From Treponema sp. (GTDB lineage Bacteria > Spirochaetota > Spirochaetia > Treponematales > Breznakiellaceae), in the NCBI GenBank assembly GCA_031269405.1, contig JAISZE010000015.1:1-9937 (forward strand): a stretch of DNA of 9,937 nucleotides. The letters are read 5' to 3'. The first letter of the stretch is position 1. Each line of letters begins with the position of its first letter. Under the pieces are notes generated by a model. That model was not told the origin of the DNA. It saw only the letters and a program-made list of their open reading frames with translations, and did no database searches. Both the position numbers and the translations under genes were made by a program. Positions 7,524 through 9,937 of the stretch are shown here, piece by piece.

Positions 7524-7548
7524 TAGATGTTCCGGCTTAACTTGTCAA
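7520..7548 (-). promoter_or_regulatory. Promoter P1 of the sugar-dehydrogenase operon
   Basis: On the minus strand a perfect TTGACA (7543-7548) is followed after 17 bases by TACTGT (7520-7525), a four-of-six -10 box. Transcription would start near 7512, leaving a leader of about 55 bases before the isomerase ATG. The -35 sits in the same TCTTGACAA context as in P2. A weak -10 covered by an operator-like palindrome is what a tightly repressed catabolic promoter would look like. Confidence 0.55.
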
Positions 7549-7559
7549 GAGGAGGAGGG

Positions 7560-7613
7560 TATAGATAGCGTCTGTCCATAATGTGTCTGCATTATGGACA
7601 GACGCTAGCTATA
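7560..7613. repeat. 54-bp near-perfect inverted repeat (MITE-like or bidirectional terminator)
   Basis: The arms at 7560-7582 and 7591-7613 are 23 bp each and differ at a single position; the loop is eight bases (GTGTCTGC). The core of each arm is TAGCGTCTGTCCATAAT or its complement. The last codons and stop of the broken phosphotransferase gene lie in the right arm. It marks the boundary between that AT-rich gene and the GC-rich operon. There is no good T-run on the minus strand and only a loose one (ATTTGTTTT) on the plus strand, so a mobile-element remnant is at least as likely as a terminator. Its transcript would fold into a very stable hairpin. Confidence 0.85.
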
Positions 7614-8346
7614 TCATTTGTTTTAATCTTTCTATCTCCTCTTCCCTGATCCCGTTTTCCGATAACCTTGCTGCGGCTATTATTGGTATCCATAAATTTA
7701 TTTCCTGTCTTTCTATTTTTGATCTTTCACAATACAATTCTAAATATGTTTCCGCTATAATATCGGCCATTTCATGTGTATTCATTTTATATAACAAATA
7801 AGTTCTACATACATCCGCCCCTATACTGCCGGAACTTGCGTCAACCCAATCTATTATTTTTATTCCCTCCGCGGTTTCCAAAAGATTCATTATATGGCAA
7901 TCTCCATGACAAAGATTATTGCCAAAACCATTTTTGTTTTATAGTTCAATAATTTTATCCTTTGTTTCGTTATCAATGCCTTTTGCTCCTGAAATCTGCC
8001 TTTTTAATTTATCCTTCATTGGCGGAAATTTACCGGTAATAATTGAATTTATCGCTAGTTGAATATCAACTGATTTTCCAAGATATTCATTTGCTTTATT
8101 AGGTTCATTCAATATTATGTTTCCTATTGGCATGCTATTTATATATTCCATTACGATACCGGACTTCCCGTCAATTTCAATACTTTCATATATTTCAGGA
8201 ACAGGAAGTCCATATTCAAAGGCCATTTTTTGTAATTTTATTTCGTATTCCACATCCCCTTTGGGCATAGTATTCTTGAACAATTTTATAGCCCGGTTAT
8301 CAGTATAATAAACGTCAGCCTGCGCCCCGCTTGCGATTAGTTTCAT
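7609..8346 (-). pseudogene. Aminoglycoside-phosphotransferase-like kinase gene with an in-frame stop
   Basis: Read as one frame from ATG 8346 to TAG 7609-7611, this encodes a 245-codon APH/choline-kinase-fold small-molecule kinase, the usual size for its group. The N-lobe has the loop SGAQADVYY and the lysine segment AIKLFKN; the hinge is IVMEYIN. The frame is then cut by one TAA (7939-7941, codon 136). It resumes without any shift as NKNGFGNNLCHGDCHIMNLL, which carries the catalytic HGDxxxxN loop, and IIDWVDA, the metal-binding aspartate. The stop therefore removes every catalytic residue and leaves only an N-lobe fragment, unless it is read through. An in-frame ATG at 7890 would make only the C-terminal piece. 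The gene is much more AT-rich than its neighbours, suggesting transfer. It begins five bases after the stop of the upstream hypothetical gene. Confidence 0.85.
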
Positions 8347-8351
8347 TTCAA

Positions 8352-9065
8352 TCACGGAATAACCGCGGAGACCACCGGCCCCCATTGCCCCTCTTCGCTC
8401 TTCTGGTTCTCGTAGCGGCAGCAGATGTAGACCGTCTTCCCCGCGTCCTCCGCGTCGAAGACGAGCTTCTCCTTCCGCCGCCTGGTAAATATATGAGCAA
8501 GGCCCTTCCCGTCCTTGGGCGGCTTCATGAGGTAGTGCTTCTCGGACGCCGCTTCCTCCAGCGTGGCCCCCCCGGGCGGCATAATCCCCATATAGACCGC
8601 GTAGCCGTAGTCGCTCCGGGGGTCAAGCGTCTCCGTCCCCGCCAGGGGCCCCAGATGGGCCGTTATGGCGTGGGGCCCCCCGGGATAGCTTAATGAGACC
8701 GCGGGCACCCCCTCGGGAGCCTTAATACTCGAGGAACGGGAACCTTTCTGCCTGAAACCCAAAGCCGCCCAGTCTCCCTCTGTCAAGGGCGGCAGTTTGA
8801 AGTACCGGTCCCGGAAGAACCGCATTTTCGCGGACAGGGCCTTAAAGGCCTCCTGGCACTCCACGACAAGGACGTGCGTCCTCTCCGCCTTGTCCTGGAC
8901 CCTGTTCATGAGGGTCTGGGCCGCGCCGAAAAGGGCCCCCAGTTCCTGATATTCCGCCTTAGGTATCCCCCAGCCGGTCCGCCGCTCCTCTGTCACGTAC
9001 TCCATCCAGGTCTGGCACCTGGCCAGGATTTCCCCCCGTGTCCCCGGCATCCAATCGTTACTCAT
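8352..9065 (-). CDS. Conserved-type hypothetical protein with C-terminal β-rich segment
   Basis: A 237-residue protein that I cannot assign to a function. The first 110 residues are mostly helical, charged and tryptophan-containing (WMPGTRGEIL, CQTWMEYV, FFRDRYFKLPPL). The remainder is rich in glycine, proline and β-strand patterns, and ends in KTVYICCRYENQKSEEGQW then GPVVSAVIP. That ending resembles the last strands of a fibronectin-III-like fold seen in hypothetical proteins of gut bacteria. No signal peptide or membrane helix is visible. The start is well supported: ATG 9065 follows AAAGGAG by five bases and overlaps the stop of the heptad-repeat gene (ATGAGTAA), implying coupled translation and a shared role. 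From memory, similar proteins occur in termite-gut treponemes; I could not check this. Confidence 0.85.
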   Translation of the reverse strand: MSNDWMPGTRGEILARCQTWMEYVTEERRTGWGIPKAEYQELGALFGAAQTLMNRVQDKAERTHVLVVECQEAFKALSAKMRFFRDRYFKLPPLTEGDWAALGFRQKGSRSSSIKAPEGVPAVSLSYPGGPHAITAHLGPLAGTETLDPRSDYGYAVYMGIMPPGGATLEEAASEKHYLMKPPKDGKGLAHIFTRRRKEKLVFDAEDAGKTVYICCRYENQKSEEGQWGPVVSAVIP

Positions 9066-9606
9066 ACAAGCTCCTTTCTGATTTGTCAGGTTTAGCTGAT
9101 GGCTTAAAAGCCGTGGCTAATGAATCAAAAGCCTCGGCTAATGAGTCAAAATTCTCGGCTAATGAGTCAAAAGCCACGGCTAATAAGTCAAAAGCCGCGG
9201 CTAATGAGTTAAAAGCCGCGGCTAATGAGTTAAAATCCTCGGCGGATGAGTCAAAAGCCATGGCGGATGATTTATAAGCCACGGCTAATGAGTCAAAAGC
9301 CATGGCGGATGAATCAAAAGCCGCGGCGGATGAGTTAAAAGCCATGGCTAATGAGTCAAAAGCCATGGCTGATGAGTTAAAAGCCATGGCTGATGAGTCA
9401 AAAGCCGCGGCGGATGATCCGTTAGCCGTGGCGGATGAGTTAAAAGCCGTGGCTAATGAGTCAGAAGCCATGGCTAATGAATCAAAAGCCGTGGCTAATG
9501 AGTCAGAAGCCATGGCTGATAGGTACATTTGACACGTTTTTGGGGAAACCGGACAAGCCGGGGGCGTGCCCCGGTATACAAGCAGGGGATTTACTGTTGG
9601 GTACAT
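9058..9606 (-). CDS. Heptad-repeat (coiled-coil-like) hypothetical protein
   Basis: A 182-residue protein from ATG 9606, which has AAAGGA nine bases upstream; the frame extends to a TTG at 9669 but without a better ribosome site. After a unique head of about 26 residues come 20 uninterrupted seven-residue units of the form (D/N)-S-(L/S)-A-x-A-F, then a charged tail (KPSAKPDKSERSLYE). Phe/Tyr and Leu/Ser recur with 3/4 spacing and alanine fills the flanking places, the pattern of a coiled coil with an alanine-rich interface. No signal peptide is evident. Its stop overlaps the next gene's start by eight bases, so the two are probably made together. The opposite strand is also open over most of the repeat but is broken by a TAA at 9275-9277. 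Function unknown; a structural or spacer role is a guess. Confidence 0.6.
   Translation of the reverse strand: MYPTVNPLLVYRGTPPACPVSPKTCQMYLSAMASDSLATAFDSLAMASDSLATAFNSSATANGSSAAAFDSSAMAFNSSAMAFDSLAMAFNSSAAAFDSSAMAFDSLAVAYKSSAMAFDSSAEDFNSLAAAFNSLAAAFDLLAVAFDSLAENFDSLAEAFDSLATAFKPSAKPDKSERSLYE
9106..9525. repeat. Tandem array of about 20 copies of a 21-bp repeat
   Basis: The plus-strand unit is close to GCCATGGCTAATGAGTCAAAA, with variation mainly at the bases after GCC (RTGG, GCGG, ACGG, TCGG), GCT/GCG, AAT/GAT and TCA/TTA. The array is uninterrupted in register over 420 bp. Because 21 is a multiple of three, gain or loss of copies changes protein length without shifting the frame. There are no spacers, which excludes a CRISPR array. 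Confidence 0.95.
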
Positions 9607-9937
9607 GATACGCCGTCCTTTGAATAAACTGTCAGGGGGAAAACCGCTAATTCCTTGTAATATAAACAATTACGATAAGGCGATTTTCCCCCTAGGGGGT
9701 GAACCGCGGGCTTTTGCCGCGCCTGTGTCCTCTTTGTTTTCCTCTCCGCCTGTGCCGCAAGCATATTCAGAGTGTAGTATTCATGGAAAATTTGCGCAAG
9801 CGCGCGGGAAGGGGGAGGGGGCAATGCTGCCTGTGGCTCGATTCGGCTTCGCAGCGGCTATGCTTTTTTGTGTGTCCGCGGCGCGCCGGCCAGAAGCCGG
9901 CTTGCGGTCTTTAATGTTTGTAGATACGGAATCACCG
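9607..9937. other. GC-rich stretch without a convincing gene
   Basis: Upstream of the heptad-repeat gene I see no gene I would defend. A 77-codon frame (9591-9824, minus) starts at a TTG without a ribosome site and ends inside the next gene. What the region does hold is secondary structure: the nested hairpin at 9634-9693, the palindrome CCCCCTAGGGGG at 9688-9699, and a GCCGGC-5-GCCGGC hairpin at 9885-9901. A TATATT (9659-9664, minus) could be a -10 box for the repeat gene, but no acceptable -35 stands at the right distance. Confidence 0.5.
9634..9707. repeat. Nested inverted repeat with an extra direct copy of one arm
   Basis: AGGGGGAAAACCGC (9634-9647) pairs with 9680-9693 over 14 bp with one mismatch, which becomes a wobble pair in a minus-strand RNA. 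Inside the 32-base loop is a smaller stem GTAAT/ATTAC (9657-9661, 9669-9673). AGGGGGTGAACCGC (9694-9707) repeats the left arm at 12 of 14 positions, immediately after the right arm. The block lies just upstream of the heptad-repeat gene, in its leader or in an upstream terminator position. Confidence 0.65.

Noticed and set aside
7583..7801. 72-codon plus-strand frame
   Set aside because: Antisense to the kinase-like gene, whose motifs are clear on the minus strand; it begins in the hairpin loop.
7891..7941. Frameshift in the kinase-like gene
   Set aside because: Codon-by-codon reading shows the two halves are in the same frame, 16 codons apart, separated by one TAA. It is a nonsense change, not a frameshift.
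9106..9525. Possible CRISPR array
   Set aside because: The repeats are contiguous 21-bp units with no unique spacers.
9038..9532. Plus-strand frames reading ANESKAx heptads
   Set aside because: The plus frame is the complement of the same 21-bp array, is broken by TAA at 9275-9277, and its head is antisense to the start of 8352-9065. The minus frame is uninterrupted, has a ribosome site and overlaps the next gene's start.
9591..9824. 77-codon minus-strand frame
   Set aside because: TTG start without a Shine-Dalgarno sequence, crosses a strong hairpin region, and runs into the heptad-repeat gene in another frame.
9885..9901. GCCGGC hairpin as a rho-independent terminator
   Set aside because: The stem is only six pairs, followed by a short TCTTT on the plus strand and none on the minus strand; no gene clearly ends there.

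Overview
The window looks like part of a spirochaete chromosome, most likely a gut-associated Treponema such as those from termite hindguts. This is inference: it rests on the moderately high G+C, the style of the proteins, and a lineage-type hypothetical protein (8352-9065) beside a heptad-repeat gene that I associate with such treponemes. Nothing in the window proves the species. Every gene I accept lies on the minus strand, so transcription runs from high to low coordinates.

The main content, 7548 down to 200, is a compact seven-gene sugar or polyol regulon. In transcription order it holds: a TIM-barrel sugar isomerase/epimerase (6605-7456); two Gfo/Idh/MocA dehydrogenases (5616-6608, 4558-5610); a GntR/LacI-type chimeric repressor (3414-4547); then, after an internal promoter, an aldo/keto reductase (2335-3381), a zinc-dependent medium-chain dehydrogenase (1280-2314) and a third Gfo/Idh/MocA dehydrogenase (200-1270). 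Most junctions are overlaps or gaps of 20 bases or fewer. Two promoters are visible. P1 is at 7520-7548. P2 is at 3389-3417, and its -35 box is built into the stop codon of the repressor gene. Both have TATAC/GTATA-rich palindromes over the -10 region, the natural place for the encoded repressor to bind. Five of the seven genes are nicotinamide-dependent oxidoreductases and one is an isomerase, so the cluster probably oxidises, epimerises and re-reduces a sugar, inositol or sugar-acid through keto intermediates. No transporter, kinase or aldolase is present, so the substrate cannot be named.

Upstream (7560-8346) is an AT-rich, probably acquired aminoglycoside-phosphotransferase-like gene. It is broken by one in-frame TAA just before its HGDxxxxN catalytic loop and ends inside a 23-bp near-perfect inverted repeat. 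Next come a hypothetical protein (8352-9065), translationally coupled to a gene made of about 20 seven-residue repeats (21-bp DNA repeats, 9106-9525), and a GC-rich, hairpin-rich stretch without a convincing gene (9607-9937). At the left edge (1-71) the first codons of another likely HTH regulator appear, behind its own promoter.
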